Assembly (NCBI GenBank): GCA_965284315.1
Contig: OZ260072.1
Coordinates: forward strand, 868,001-932,000
Length of the DNA: 64,000 bases
From: PCRC01 sp017848435
Lineage (GTDB): Bacteria > Pseudomonadota > Gammaproteobacteria > Burkholderiales > Burkholderiaceae_C
Direction: 5' to 3'
Position numbers and translations under genes: made by a program
Part shown: piece after piece, positions 30,501 to 40,600 of the stretch
How the letters are laid out: each line of letters begins with the position of its first letter
Numbering within the stretch: position 1 is the first letter of the stretch
Notes under the pieces: generated by a model
The model's database searches: none
The model's input: only the letters and a program-made list of their open reading frames with translations
What the model was told of the DNA's origin: nothing

Positions 30501-33500
30501 GTGGCAAAACAGATTTTTGGCAGTCCAGCGACCGTATTGCAAGTGCTTGAAGCGTTTTATGGCGTGGCACCCAGCAATGCTGTCTACACTAACAACCTTG
30601 CGTTTGTCGCAGCCAATGGTGAATCGGCCTACGCCAACGCCATTGCGGCCAACTTTGCGGGAACATCAAACGGTGCCTTGGCCAACACTGTCCTCACCAA
30701 TCTGGGTATCACCCCGACAACCGTCAACCTGACGGCCTACAGTTCTTTGCTGTCTGCCTTGGGCGAGGCCTTTGCCGCCTTTCCGCAATCACGTGGCCAA
30801 GTGGTACTCAACCTGAGCAACATCCTGACCAACCTGGAAACCAATGCCACGTATGGCAACGCCGCTTCGGTGTTCAACGACGTGATTGCAGCATCGGCTG
30901 CCTACTCGTCCAACCCAGCCAATACGCAGAGCTTTGACACGCAAGCTTCGTCTGCACGCACCTTCACCACGACTGACGGCGTGGACGCATTCTCTGGTGG
31001 CTCGGGCAACGACACGTTCCGCTCCACAGCCGGCAACCTGCAGGCCTTCGACACACTGACCGGTGGTGCGGGCACCGATTCGCTCACCATCATCGACAAC
31101 GCGCCCATTGTTGACGCCCAATTCCAGAACGTGACGCAAATCGAGCGTCTTTCTGCGGTCAACAGCCTCACGCTTGGCGCGCTGGCATCGGCTGCTGGCA
31201 TCAACACAGTCACTCTGGGCGGAACCCAGCAAGCAGTCAACCTCACGGAATTCGCCGCAGCCCTGTCTGTGATCGGCACCGTGACGGCCGAGTCCGTGAC
31301 CCTTGACTTGCGCGACGCTGGTGTCAAATCGCTGAACTTAGCGGCAGGCGCTGTTATTGACACCGTGACTGTCATCGGTGCAACCAACGATGTACGCGTC
31401 ACCTTCGCCAGCACGGAAGCAGGCAACGGCAACACCAACGATGGCAGCACTGCCGCCCCTCAGGATGGTCTTCTGGCCGTCCGACTTCAGCAGGAAAACG
31501 GCTTGGGTAATCTGGTTGCGACCAACCCAGTGCACCGCATTGACGACGAGGGTACGCGCCTGCTGGGCGCTAATTTCGATGTGCGCGACCTGACATCTGG
31601 CATTGAACGCGGCGTATTTGGTGAAGTGGTGCTCGGTACGGTTGGCGCTGACAACCTGGCCGCCATCAGCGGCCCTGGTACTGCGGTGTACATCAATGCA
31701 GGCAACGGCAATGACACGGTGAATGGCACCGCCAATGACGACTTTTTGGTTGGCGGTACGGGTGACGACACCATCAATACGCAGGGTGGCAATGACTCTG
31801 TGCTCGGTGGCGCAGGCATAGACACCATTGTTGCAGGCGTCGGCATCGTCAACATTGCAGGCGGTGACAGCAACGACACCATCACCGTCAATGGACTGAC
31901 AGCCAACCTCAGTGTGGGCACATCCGACACGGTAGACGGTGGCTCCGGCATCGACACCCTCATTGCGAGTGCTGCCGACTTGACTGCGATTGCAGCGCCC
32001 ATCACGCCAGCAGTGGCAACGATCTCCGGGTTTGAGATTTTGACAGTCGCCACTGCCCTCACGGGTGACCTGAATGCCGCCAACATCCAGGCAGGCATTG
32101 AGACCATCAACCTGAATGGGCTTGCGGGCGCCGCACGCGCAGTCACAGTGGACGCCGGTAGTCGTACCCTCAACCTGCGCGCAGCCAACACCCAGCAGCT
32201 GTCCATTGTCAGCGCTGGAAATGGCACCAACGACAGCATCGTCATCAACAATGAAGCCGGCAACGTCAACGTATTCAGCAATCAGATTCTGGGCATCACC
32301 GGCACAGAAAACGTCACACTCAACGGCACCAGCACCAACGCCGTCGGGCAATCCATCAGCGCGATCAACGGCGTTTCCGGCACCACCAACATCGCCCTGA
32401 CTGGCACCAACTCGTTCACGGTCGGCGCCGTGACAGGCCGCACACTGAATGCATCGGGCCTGAGCGGCAATGCAGTCTTGACACAGACGGCCAATGCGAC
32501 AGGCGTCACCACCATCACGGGTTCCAATACCGTGGCAGGGGATACGCTGATCGGCCAGGCTGCGGCCTCTACCACCATCAACGGCGGTGCAGGTAATGAC
32601 ACCATGATTGGTGGTACCGCCGCCGACGTACTGAACGGAGGCGCGGGCGACGACATCATTACCACGACGCTGGGCAATGACACGATTGATGGCGGGGACG
32701 GAGACGACACCGTGATTGCCGCCACCTTTGCCGACCTGCAAGGCGATGTGGTCACCGGTGGCGCTGGTACAGACACGCTCATCCTGGGCCAGACACTGAC
32801 CTTGGCCGGCCAAGTCTCGGGCGTATCGGGCTTCGAGACATTGGGCACTTCTGCGACCCAGATCCTGTCCTTCTTCGCCGCCAACCAGAACTTTACGCGG
32901 GTGAACTTCACCGCTGCAAACAACATTTCCCTCATTGGCGCCAACAGCGCGGTGGCAACTGTGGGACTGTTCGACACCGGTCTGGGCAATACACATGAGT
33001 TCCGGCGCGCCGGTGAGCCCGTGGTCATTGGCCCACTCGTTGGCCCTGACAACACTGGCACCACTGCACTCGCGCTGGTCAACGACCGAGGCGCTGCGGT
33101 TAACGCCTCCATTGTGTCGGTGGTGCATGAAGAAAGCCTCACCATCAGCACCGGCAGTAACGCAGCCAACGACTTGACCATCGCGCAATTGCGTGCCAAT
33201 TCGGCCACAAGCCTGACCATCACCGGTGCAGGAGATGTGGCTGTCACGCTGGTTGGGGCGACGACCCTGAGTAACCTGTCGGCCACCGCCTCAACCGGTA
33301 CGGTCAACATCGACGCATCGTCATCCACCGTAGCCCTCTTGGCCAGCGGCGCCAACAGCGCTGCCAACACCCTGGTGGGTGGTAGCGGCAATGACGTCAT
33401 CAACGGCGGCTTCTTGGCAGACGTGTTGGTCGGCGGCGCAGGCAATGACACCCTGACCGGCAACGACGGTGCCGACACCCTCACCGGTGGCGCAGGGTCT

Positions 33501-33932
33501 GACGCCCTCACCGGTGGCGCAGGCATCAACTTCTTTGTCTATGGTGCCACCATCACAGACTCCAGCATCAGCACCACCACGGCAGCAGCGGCAGGCTTTG
33601 ATACCGTCAACCTCACGTCCGACCCGCTCGGCGCTGACGTGTTCGACTTCAACGCGCCTGTTGCCGCTATCGTTGCGGCACCCGTGGCCGCAGGTGTTGC
33701 GCTAGCAGCCACAGGCACACTGGTCCTCGGCCAGTTGAACTCCGCCTTCATTGCCGCTGACGACAACACCGCCAACGTGGAAGCGGCGATCATCACCTTC
33801 GCAACGGGCCAACAGTTTCTGGTGGTTGACAGCAATGCCGACCAAATGATTACCGCAGCCGACAACGTGGTGCAGTTGGTGGGAACATTCACCAGTCTCT
33901 CGCTCGACAGCGGCGATGTCATTGTGATCTGA
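30501..33932 (+). CDS. RTX-repeat surface (S-layer-like) protein, slp1
   Basis: A 1143-residue acidic protein, rich in Ala, Thr, Asn and Gly and without an N-terminal signal peptide, as expected for type I secretion. Residues 1-135 form a module (MAKQIFGSPATVLQVLEAF ... GQVVLNLSNILTNLE) shared with slp2, slp3 and the metallopeptidase. Nonapeptide GGxGxD calcium-binding clusters lie at about 400-445, 695-740 and 955-1015, separated by beta-rich repeats. The C-terminus (DSNADQMITAADNVVQLVGT...) is the expected secretion-signal position. The start is GTG with AAGGA 8 bp upstream. It is divergent from the secretion operon and is the likely cargo. Confidence 0.88.
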   Translation: MAKQIFGSPATVLQVLEAFYGVAPSNAVYTNNLAFVAANGESAYANAIAANFAGTSNGALANTVLTNLGITPTTVNLTAYSSLLSALGEAFAAFPQSRGQVVLNLSNILTNLETNATYGNAASVFNDVIAASAAYSSNPANTQSFDTQASSARTFTTTDGVDAFSGGSGNDTFRSTAGNLQAFDTLTGGAGTDSLTIIDNAPIVDAQFQNVTQIERLSAVNSLTLGALASAAGINTVTLGGTQQAVNLTEFAAALSVIGTVTAESVTLDLRDAGVKSLNLAAGAVIDTVTVIGATNDVRVTFASTEAGNGNTNDGSTAAPQDGLLAVRLQQENGLGNLVATNPVHRIDDEGTRLLGANFDVRDLTSGIERGVFGEVVLGTVGADNLAAISGPGTAVYINAGNGNDTVNGTANDDFLVGGTGDDTINTQGGNDSVLGGAGIDTIVAGVGIVNIAGGDSNDTITVNGLTANLSVGTSDTVDGGSGIDTLIASAADLTAIAAPITPAVATISGFEILTVATALTGDLNAANIQAGIETINLNGLAGAARAVTVDAGSRTLNLRAANTQQLSIVSAGNGTNDSIVINNEAGNVNVFSNQILGITGTENVTLNGTSTNAVGQSISAINGVSGTTNIALTGTNSFTVGAVTGRTLNASGLSGNAVLTQTANATGVTTITGSNTVAGDTLIGQAAASTTINGGAGNDTMIGGTAADVLNGGAGDDIITTTLGNDTIDGGDGDDTVIAATFADLQGDVVTGGAGTDTLILGQTLTLAGQVSGVSGFETLGTSATQILSFFAANQNFTRVNFTAANNISLIGANSAVATVGLFDTGLGNTHEFRRAGEPVVIGPLVGPDNTGTTALALVNDRGAAVNASIVSVVHEESLTISTGSNAANDLTIAQLRANSATSLTITGAGDVAVTLVGATTLSNLSATASTGTVNIDASSSTVALLASGANSAANTLVGGSGNDVINGGFLADVLVGGAGNDTLTGNDGADTLTGGAGSDALTGGAGINFFVYGATITDSSISTTTAAAAGFDTVNLTSDPLGADVFDFNAPVAAIVAAPVAAGVALAATGTLVLGQLNSAFIAADDNTANVEAAIITFATGQQFLVVDSNADQMITAADNVVQLVGTFTSLSLDSGDVIVI

Positions 33933-33962
33933 CAACATCCCCCAGCATTCTGATGCTGCCCA

Positions 33963-33997
33963 CCTCCAGTGCGCACCGACGCGCTGGAGGTTTTTTT
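33963..33997 (+). terminator. Rho-independent terminator after slp1
   Basis: CCTCCAG (33963-33969) and CTGGAGG (33984-33990) followed by seven T residues, 31 bp after the slp1 stop. Confidence 0.85.
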
Positions 33998-34330
33998 ACG
34001 TCCAACCGCTGCCAACCAGGTGGCACAGCCGCCACAAAAACACGTGTCGGCCAACCCCTAGCGCCCAACCTGCGGCCGCCAGCGTCTTGCCGTTTACACC
34101 AAGGTTTTAAATACCTACCCGCAAACGAAAAATCCTGACACCAAAGAACTAGCCTGCGCACGTTTTATTTACTCTCATCCAAGTCCGTATGCATGCCATC
34201 TTGACGCATCCCATCACATCTGGCGGGTATTGGCAGCGCTATTCGACTTTTTCAGATTTATAACGTTTACTACCATGAGTTGGCTTGTAGCAACCAGCCT
34301 CAGTAACATTTAACGTCGTCAAGGAATTTC
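33998..34330 (+). other. Intergenic leader between slp1 and slp2
   Basis: No credible gene is seen. The region turns AT-rich toward slp2. TATAAC at 34259-34264 is a possible -10 without a convincing -35, and CAAGGAA (34320-34326) is the slp2 ribosome site. Two separate genes with their own leaders are implied, since a terminator precedes this stretch. Confidence 0.4.
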
Positions 34331-37300
34331 ATGGCCCAGCAAATTTTCGGTGATTCAGCAACCGTTCTCAAAACACTCGAAGCCTTCTATGGCGTTGCCC
34401 CGAGCAACGCGGTCTACAACAACAACCTCGCATTCGTCGCCGCCAATGGCGATTCGGTGTACGCACGAACCGTTGCCACCAACTTTGCGGCAGTGAGCAA
34501 TACGGCCTTGGCCAGTTCCGTCCTCGGCAACCTCGGCATTTCCGGCACCACCATCAACCCTGCGGCCTTCACGGCGCTGCAGGATGCTCTCACCCAGGCC
34601 TTCGATGCTTTCCCTACCCAGCGTGGCCAGGTGGTGTTGAACCTGGTCAACATCCTCAGCACGCTGGAAGGCAATGCCACTTACGGCGGTGCGGCCCTGA
34701 CGTTCAACGACACCATCACGGCGTCCGCCGCTTACTCGACCAACGCTGCCAACACCGTCAGCTTTGACGTGAAACCCTCGCAGGACCGCAGCTTCACGCT
34801 CACCGCAGGTGTTGACAACTTCACTGGCGGCGCTGGCAACGACACCTTCCTCACCACCTCGGCCAGCTTCCAGTCGTTCGACTCCCTCACCGGCGGTGCA
34901 GGCAATGACGTGCTGAGCATCACCAACAACGCCGGCGTGTCCGACGGCCAGTTCCAGAATGTCCGCTCGGTGGAAACACTGACCGCCGTGAACAGCCTGA
35001 GCCTGGGCACGCTGGCCTCCGCCGCAGGCCTGAACACCGTGATTTTGGGCGGCACAAGCCAGAGCGTGGACCTGACCGGCTTTGCCACCGCACTGACCGT
35101 GACCGGCAACACCACCGCCGAAGCGGTCACGCTCGACATGCGTGACGCTGGCGCCAAAGCGCTCAACCTCGGCGCAGGTAACCTCTTTGACACCGTCACC
35201 GTGAACGGCGCCACCAACCAGGTGCGCGTCAGCTTCACCAGCGCCGAAGTCGGCAACGGCAGCAGCAACGACGCCTCGGCCACGGCCCCACAAGACGGCG
35301 GCCTGGCTGTGCGCCTGCAAGAAGAAAACGCCGCGGGCGACCTGCCTGCCGGTGGTGTGGTGCACCGCGTTGACGACGAAGGCACGCGCCTCACCGGCGC
35401 CAGCTTTGACGTGCGCGACCTCGTTTCTGGCGATGCACGCGGCGTGTTCACCGAAGTGGTGCTCGGCACCGGCAACGCAGACACCCTGGGCGCCAACGGT
35501 GCCGGCCCGGTCTACATCAACGCAGGTGCCGGCAACGACACGCTGACCGGCACCGCCAACGCCGACTTCCTGGTGGGCGGTACCGGTGACGACACCCTCA
35601 ACACCGCCACCGGCAACGACTCCGTGCTGGGTGGTGCAGGCAACGACAGCATCACTGCAGGTGCTGGCATCGTCAACCTGAACGGTGGTGACGGCAACGA
35701 CACCTTCACCGTCACCGGCCTGACTGCCAACCTGGCTGTGGGCACGTCCGACACCATCGTCGGCGGTAACGGCACCGACACCCTGGTTGCCAGCTCGGCC
35801 GACCTGACGGCCATTCTGGTGCCCGTGCTGCCTGCAGTGGCCACCATCTCCGGCATTGAATCGCTCACCGTCAGTGACGCTCTGGCGGGCGACCTGGTGC
35901 TGGCCACTGTGCAGGCTGGGCTGGAAACGCTCACGCTCAACGGTTTGGCTGGCGCTGCCCGCACTGTCACGGTTGACAGCGGCGCCCGTGCCATCAACCT
36001 GGCCGCCGCGCTTGGCCAGCAGCTGAACCTGGTGAGTGCCGGCACCGGCACCACAGACGTGGTCACCTTGACCAACACCGCCGCCGCTGCCGCCAACGTG
36101 TTTGACGGCCGAGCCCTCACCGCCACAGGCGTGGAAACGCTCAACCTGGTGGGTACTGGCACTGGCGCTGCCACGGCCCAAACCACCGGCGCCATCACAG
36201 GCACCAGCGGCAGCACCGCTGTGGTGTTCTCTGGCAGCAACAGCTTCAGCGTCGGCGCTGTCACCGGCGGCAGCATCAATGCGTCGGCCCTCAGCGGTAC
36301 CGCTGTGCTCACCCAGACCACCAATGCCGTGGGCGTGACCAGCATCACCGGCAGCGCGGGTGGTGACACCCTGATTGGCCAGGCCGCTCTGGCCACCACC
36401 ATCAACGGCGGTGCCGGCAACGACACCATCACCGGTGGCACTGGCAACGACGTGCTGAACGGCGGCGCAGGCAATGACACCATCGTCACCGGCGCAGGTA
36501 CCGACACGATCGACGGTGGTGACGACAACGACACCGTCATTGCCGCTTCGGCCGCCGACCTGCTGGGCGATGTGGTCACCGGTGGCAACGGCACCGACAC
36601 GCTGCAAATTGGTGCTACCGTTTCGGCTCTGCAAGTGGCCAACGTGTCTGGCTTTGAAGTACTGGCGCTGGCAGCCAACCAGGACATGGTGCAGTTTGTG
36701 GCCAACCCTGGCTTCACCCGCATCAACTACAACGCCGCCGGCAACATCGCCGTGACCTTGGGTTCGGCCAACATTGCCACGCTGGGATTGATCGCCAACG
36801 GCGCCAACACCCACAGCTTCACCCGCCTGATAGACAACGCCACTAACGCCATCACACTGGTGAACGACTCCGGCGCTGCACAAGGCCCGATCAACCTGAC
36901 CATCAACGACGAAGAAACCGTCACCGTCAATGCCACCAGCAACGTTGACTTTGCCGCGCTGACCGACTCTGACCTGACCAGCCTGACCCTCACCGGCGCC
37001 GGCAACATCACCGCCGACCTGGTGGGCACAGCGGCGCTGGCCTCGGTCAACGCGTCTGCCGCCACGGGTGCCATTGACATCGACGCCGCCGCCTCCAACG
37101 TCAACCTCACCTTTGTCGGTGCGGCTGCCACCGCCAACACCTTTGTCAGCGGTACAGGGGCCGACAACCTCACCGGTGGCACCGCCGCCGACAACCTGTC
37201 CGGCGGCAACGGCGCCGACACCCTCAACGGTGGCGCAGGCAACGACACGCTCTCTGGTGGTGTGGGTGCAGACGACATCACCACCGGCGCTGGCAACGAC

Positions 37301-37705
37301 GCCGTGCTGTACGTCCTGGGCGACGCAGGCGTGGTCGGCTTTGCACAGGCCGCAGGCGCGGTCAACAACGCACTGAACCCAGTGCAAGGCAACACCTACA
37401 CCGGCACAGAAGTCATTCGCGACCTGATCACGGGCGACACCCTGAACTTGGGCAACGCAGCCGCCGTGGCCGACGTGAACGGCGTGCTGGCCGACAACGA
37501 GTACCTGATCGTGCAAGGCACCTACACCGGTGGCGTGTTCACCGTAGGCGCCAACGGCACCACCGGCGCCGACTCGCTGGTGATTTACGACGCCGACGCC
37601 ACAGGCGCCTTCGCCCAGGCCGCCATTGTGCTGGTGGGTGTGAGCAACGCCGAAGAGGCTGCCATCGTCAACACCGCCGGTGTGTTGAGCGTGTTCGGCG
37701 CCTGA
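34331..37705 (+). CDS. RTX-repeat surface (S-layer-like) protein, slp2
   Basis: A 1124-residue tandem paralogue of slp1, aligning along nearly its whole length in the same order: N-terminal module (1-135), beta-rich repeats, GGxGxD clusters at about 398-440, 694-735 and 940-993, and a C-terminal tail. The tail differs from slp1. It reads YLIVQGTYTGGVF ... ADSLVIYDAD and matches the tail of slp3, suggesting exchange of secretion-signal ends. There is no signal peptide. It is probably exported by the adjacent type I system and assembled on the surface with calcium. Which of slp1-3 forms the main lattice cannot be told from sequence. Confidence 0.88.
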   Translation: MAQQIFGDSATVLKTLEAFYGVAPSNAVYNNNLAFVAANGDSVYARTVATNFAAVSNTALASSVLGNLGISGTTINPAAFTALQDALTQAFDAFPTQRGQVVLNLVNILSTLEGNATYGGAALTFNDTITASAAYSTNAANTVSFDVKPSQDRSFTLTAGVDNFTGGAGNDTFLTTSASFQSFDSLTGGAGNDVLSITNNAGVSDGQFQNVRSVETLTAVNSLSLGTLASAAGLNTVILGGTSQSVDLTGFATALTVTGNTTAEAVTLDMRDAGAKALNLGAGNLFDTVTVNGATNQVRVSFTSAEVGNGSSNDASATAPQDGGLAVRLQEENAAGDLPAGGVVHRVDDEGTRLTGASFDVRDLVSGDARGVFTEVVLGTGNADTLGANGAGPVYINAGAGNDTLTGTANADFLVGGTGDDTLNTATGNDSVLGGAGNDSITAGAGIVNLNGGDGNDTFTVTGLTANLAVGTSDTIVGGNGTDTLVASSADLTAILVPVLPAVATISGIESLTVSDALAGDLVLATVQAGLETLTLNGLAGAARTVTVDSGARAINLAAALGQQLNLVSAGTGTTDVVTLTNTAAAAANVFDGRALTATGVETLNLVGTGTGAATAQTTGAITGTSGSTAVVFSGSNSFSVGAVTGGSINASALSGTAVLTQTTNAVGVTSITGSAGGDTLIGQAALATTINGGAGNDTITGGTGNDVLNGGAGNDTIVTGAGTDTIDGGDDNDTVIAASAADLLGDVVTGGNGTDTLQIGATVSALQVANVSGFEVLALAANQDMVQFVANPGFTRINYNAAGNIAVTLGSANIATLGLIANGANTHSFTRLIDNATNAITLVNDSGAAQGPINLTINDEETVTVNATSNVDFAALTDSDLTSLTLTGAGNITADLVGTAALASVNASAATGAIDIDAAASNVNLTFVGAAATANTFVSGTGADNLTGGTAADNLSGGNGADTLNGGAGNDTLSGGVGADDITTGAGNDAVLYVLGDAGVVGFAQAAGAVNNALNPVQGNTYTGTEVIRDLITGDTLNLGNAAAVADVNGVLADNEYLIVQGTYTGGVFTVGANGTTGADSLVIYDADATGAFAQAAIVLVGVSNAEEAAIVNTAGVLSVFGA

Positions 37706-37745
37706 TAACGCCGCAGTGCGCTGGCTTTGGCCAGTGCCCGCCCCA

Positions 37746-37777
37746 AGCCCCTGGTACTCCGCCAGGGGCTTTTTTTT
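37746..37777 (+). terminator. Rho-independent terminator after slp2
   Basis: AGCCCCTGG (37746-37754) and CCAGGGGCT (37762-37770) followed by seven T residues. It ends 8 bp before the stop of the convergent metallopeptidase. Confidence 0.88.
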
Positions 37778-37784
37778 GGCCAGC

Positions 37785-39470
37785 TCAAGCGGTTGGCGTC
37801 TGCCCAACCAGGGTGATCGCGTAGTAGTCGCTCGCCACCACGTCGTTGAACATCGCCGCCGCCCGCCCGTAGACGGCGTTGCCCTCCAGGTTGCCCAGCA
37901 GGCCCGTGAGGTTCAGCACCACCTGGCTCCGTGCGGTGGGAAACACGTCAAAAAACAGCACCAGCGCGTCGCGCAGGGCGTCAAAGCTCGCCTGCGGTGC
38001 CCCGCCATCCAGCGTTGCAGGCCGAATGCTGACGTTGTTCAGCACATCGACGGCCAACGCCGCATTGGCTACGGCTGGCTTGGTCGCCAACAAATTGGCG
38101 GCATAAGCACTGGCTCCGAGGGCCTGGAAACTGGCCTGCTCTTGCACATAGTTGGCCTGCGCGAGCGGCTTGCCCAACGCGCGGCTCACACCCACCAGCG
38201 AGAAGTCGCCTCCCTGGGGGCCTACCACCAACTCCGAATCGGCAAACGCCAACACCTCCACACCGCGCAGCACATCCACACCGTCACGCCCTGCCACCGC
38301 GTCTGTGACAGTGATGCGCGCACTGGCCGCGTCCCGCTGGACGGTGTAGTCGGCGCGGTTGCCCGACAAGCGCAGCACGTCCCGGCCAGATGCCGCATCC
38401 AGCACGTCGTTACCACCACCAAGAACCACCACGTTGGCCGCGTTGTTGCCCGTCACCCTGTCGTCCAACCCGGTACCACGGACGTTCTCGATCAGCGTTC
38501 CCAGCGCAAAGTCCAGGTTGTCACGCGCAGCCTCGCCTGAAGACAAGCGACCGACGGAAGAAAACGCGCCATCGCGCAGATCCAGCGTTGCACCCACCGT
38601 CAACGCCGAGGCGTCCAGTGTGTCCACACCGTCGGTATCCACCATCGTTTGCAACTGCTGCCCCTGGGTGTCCACCAGGGCATACACCGTGTTGCCGGCG
38701 GCACTGGCTTTGGTGCCATACAGGTACTGCAGGGTCAGAATGTCGTAGCGTGCGTAATCCACCCGGGTCTGCATCTGCGCCACGTCGCGGTACGACATCA
38801 CCGTGTAGGCAAGGTTGTCTTCCTTTACCCCGTAGAAGTTGCCCACCGCATTGGGGTTGGCTGGCTCACCTGCGTTGTAGTTGCCAGGGTGGTTCAGACC
38901 AATGGCGTGGCCGATCTCGTGCACCAGCGTCGTGTAGCCGAAGGTTCCGGGCGTGGTCTGGTTCACATAGGCCAGGTCAATCCACACATCGCCATTCACC
39001 TCGGCACTAGGCCCTTGGGCACTGTTGGGCAAGAAGGCATACCCCGCCGAGCTGCCCTGGGCATTGTTGCCAAACGCTATTTGTCCAAAACTGGTGCCCG
39101 TGTCGGCCACTTCGCGAAAGGTCAACTGGGTGAAACTGCTGATGTAGTCAAAAACCTGCCGCGCAGCCGCTTTTTGCGCATCATTGAACGCCAGGAACGA
39201 CCCCGCCCGTGAACTGCCCCCGCCGTCGCCATACGCGGGCTGTGCCACCATGAAACTGTAGGTTACCTCCACCGGTGTACTCACCGCTTGCCCGATGTTC
39301 CAGCGGTAGTCCGGGTTGTCCAGCAGCACATCAATCCGGTAGTCGCCGGTGAAGGCACGGGCAATCACCGGCAGCGGCGGCGGCGGTGGCAGGTCAGCGC
39401 CCGGCGCGGCGGCCACAGGTGATAAAGCGAGGTGTTGTGCGGGAGTAGTCCGTGCCAGCAGCGTGCTCAT
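37785..39470 (-). CDS. Serralysin-like (M10) RTX metallopeptidase with C-terminal S-layer module
   Basis: A 561-residue secreted zinc endopeptidase. The zinc motif HEIGHAIGLNHP is at 184-195 and the Met-turn MSY at 225-227, both intact, which assigns it to the serralysin/metzincin group. A shortened RTX beta-roll region follows (about 340-400, with GTGLDDRVTG and LGGGNDVLDA). From about residue 430 to the end it carries the same module that opens slp1, slp2 and slp3 (SQVVLNLTGLLGNLEGNAVYG). There is no signal peptide, fitting export by the neighbouring type I system. ATG 39470 is chosen, since the upstream extension is non-conserved. It may process or turn over the surface layer. No inhibitor gene is adjacent. 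Confidence 0.9.
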   Translation of the reverse strand: MSTLLARTTPAQHLALSPVAAAPGADLPPPPPLPVIARAFTGDYRIDVLLDNPDYRWNIGQAVSTPVEVTYSFMVAQPAYGDGGGSSRAGSFLAFNDAQKAAARQVFDYISSFTQLTFREVADTGTSFGQIAFGNNAQGSSAGYAFLPNSAQGPSAEVNGDVWIDLAYVNQTTPGTFGYTTLVHEIGHAIGLNHPGNYNAGEPANPNAVGNFYGVKEDNLAYTVMSYRDVAQMQTRVDYARYDILTLQYLYGTKASAAGNTVYALVDTQGQQLQTMVDTDGVDTLDASALTVGATLDLRDGAFSSVGRLSSGEAARDNLDFALGTLIENVRGTGLDDRVTGNNAANVVVLGGGNDVLDAASGRDVLRLSGNRADYTVQRDAASARITVTDAVAGRDGVDVLRGVEVLAFADSELVVGPQGGDFSLVGVSRALGKPLAQANYVQEQASFQALGASAYAANLLATKPAVANAALAVDVLNNVSIRPATLDGGAPQASFDALRDALVLFFDVFPTARSQVVLNLTGLLGNLEGNAVYGRAAAMFNDVVASDYYAITLVGQTPTA

Positions 39471-39686
39471 TGTGTGCTCTCGGTGACTGTTTAAACGACT
39501 TGGTTGTACCGCAAAAGTGCCACCACCACCATCCCCCACAGGCCAGAGGTCGCCTGCCAACGGGCTACGCCACGGAGCGACAAACCACAATCTAGCCGGT
39601 ATTTACGCGGTTTTTCAGGCCAAGTGCGTGTCATAGACTGCGTAAGCTGAAGGCTCATATTTCACCCATCCCTGTCGGGGTTCATC

Positions 39687-40559
39687 ATGCTCACAGTCAC
39701 CACGCCCAACACCGCCGTCACCGCGGCATACGCCAGTAGCGCTTCCCCCTCTGGCGCCAGTGCTGGCGTGAGCTTCAGCAAGGTCCTGGCCAACAACACC
39801 CCCGCCGACCTGGCAAACCACGCCTTCCGCAGTGGCCAAGTCAGCGTGGACATGCACACCGACGGCCAGCGCATCAACAGCGTCAGCTACTACGATGCCT
39901 CAGGCCAGAAGCTCACCACGTCCCCTTTCTTACCGCAAGACATCTTGCGCAACTGCGAGAAATTCAACATCCCACTGAGCGACCTCCAGGGCATCGGGCC
40001 GCAGCTGGACGCGGCAGGCGTTGCTTACCGCCCGTACCAGCAGTACGCCGGCACCGGCTCCAACCACGGCATTGACCTGGACAACCTGGCCGCAGGCGGC
40101 ATGGGCACCGCCTACGACTGGACACAAGACCCCTTGGTGCACCTCAAAGGCCCCCAGGCACTGGCCCAGTTGCAGGCCGACAAGGCGCTGGCGCAACGGC
40201 TCGGCATCGTTCAGACCGGGCCAAGTAACAGCAGTGCAGTGGCCACTGTGGCCGCTGCCACACCGGTAAGCAGCACCGCCAAGCCCGCCACCACCACGCC
40301 CACACAAGACCCGTTGGATGTGTTGATGGCCCTGCTGCAACAAATCAAGACCGGTACCGGCAACAGCAGCAGCGCCACAGCCACCGAACCCGCAGCTAGC
40401 GTGGCCGCCGCACCAACTGCTGCAGCGTCTGCACCCGCGGCAACACCTGTTACCCCTTCGACCGGGGTCAGCCAGCGCCCTAACGCGACGAATAACTCTG
40501 TGCAACAGTTGCAACAGATGCAGCGCTTGCTAGAAACTTTGCTGGCTAGCAGCCGTTAG
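39687..40559 (+). CDS. Orphan 290-residue protein with Ala/Thr/Ser-rich C-terminal half
   Basis: Family not recognised. Residues 25-175 look like a folded domain: a segment with VSVDMHTDGQRINSVSYYD, then helices through LAQLQADKALAQRLGIVQ. Residues 176-265 are low complexity (Ala, Thr, Ser, Pro). The last 25 residues are a Gln/Leu-rich helix (VQQLQQMQRLLETLL). There is no signal peptide or membrane helix. It stands between the RTX metallopeptidase (divergent) and a bidirectional terminator shared with the small DUF6447-like gene, inside the surface-layer island. A role there is only guilt by position. Confidence 0.7.
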   Translation: MLTVTTPNTAVTAAYASSASPSGASAGVSFSKVLANNTPADLANHAFRSGQVSVDMHTDGQRINSVSYYDASGQKLTTSPFLPQDILRNCEKFNIPLSDLQGIGPQLDAAGVAYRPYQQYAGTGSNHGIDLDNLAAGGMGTAYDWTQDPLVHLKGPQALAQLQADKALAQRLGIVQTGPSNSSAVATVAAATPVSSTAKPATTTPTQDPLDVLMALLQQIKTGTGNSSSATATEPAASVAAAPTAAASAPAATPVTPSTGVSQRPNATNNSVQQLQQMQRLLETLLASSR

Positions 40560-40600
40560 CCCCTTGGGCAAGCCCCACAGTGGCCTACACGGCCTACGGA

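Noticed and set aside
34355..37807. A 1150-codon minus-strand frame opposite slp2
   Set aside because: A mirror of the repetitive slp2 sequence with no ribosome site or domains; it would also run through the slp2 terminator.
37785..39470. Serralysin inhibitor gene next to the metallopeptidase
   Set aside because: Neither neighbour (slp2 or the orphan 290-residue protein) resembles the small lipocalin-like inhibitors; the orphan has no signal peptide.
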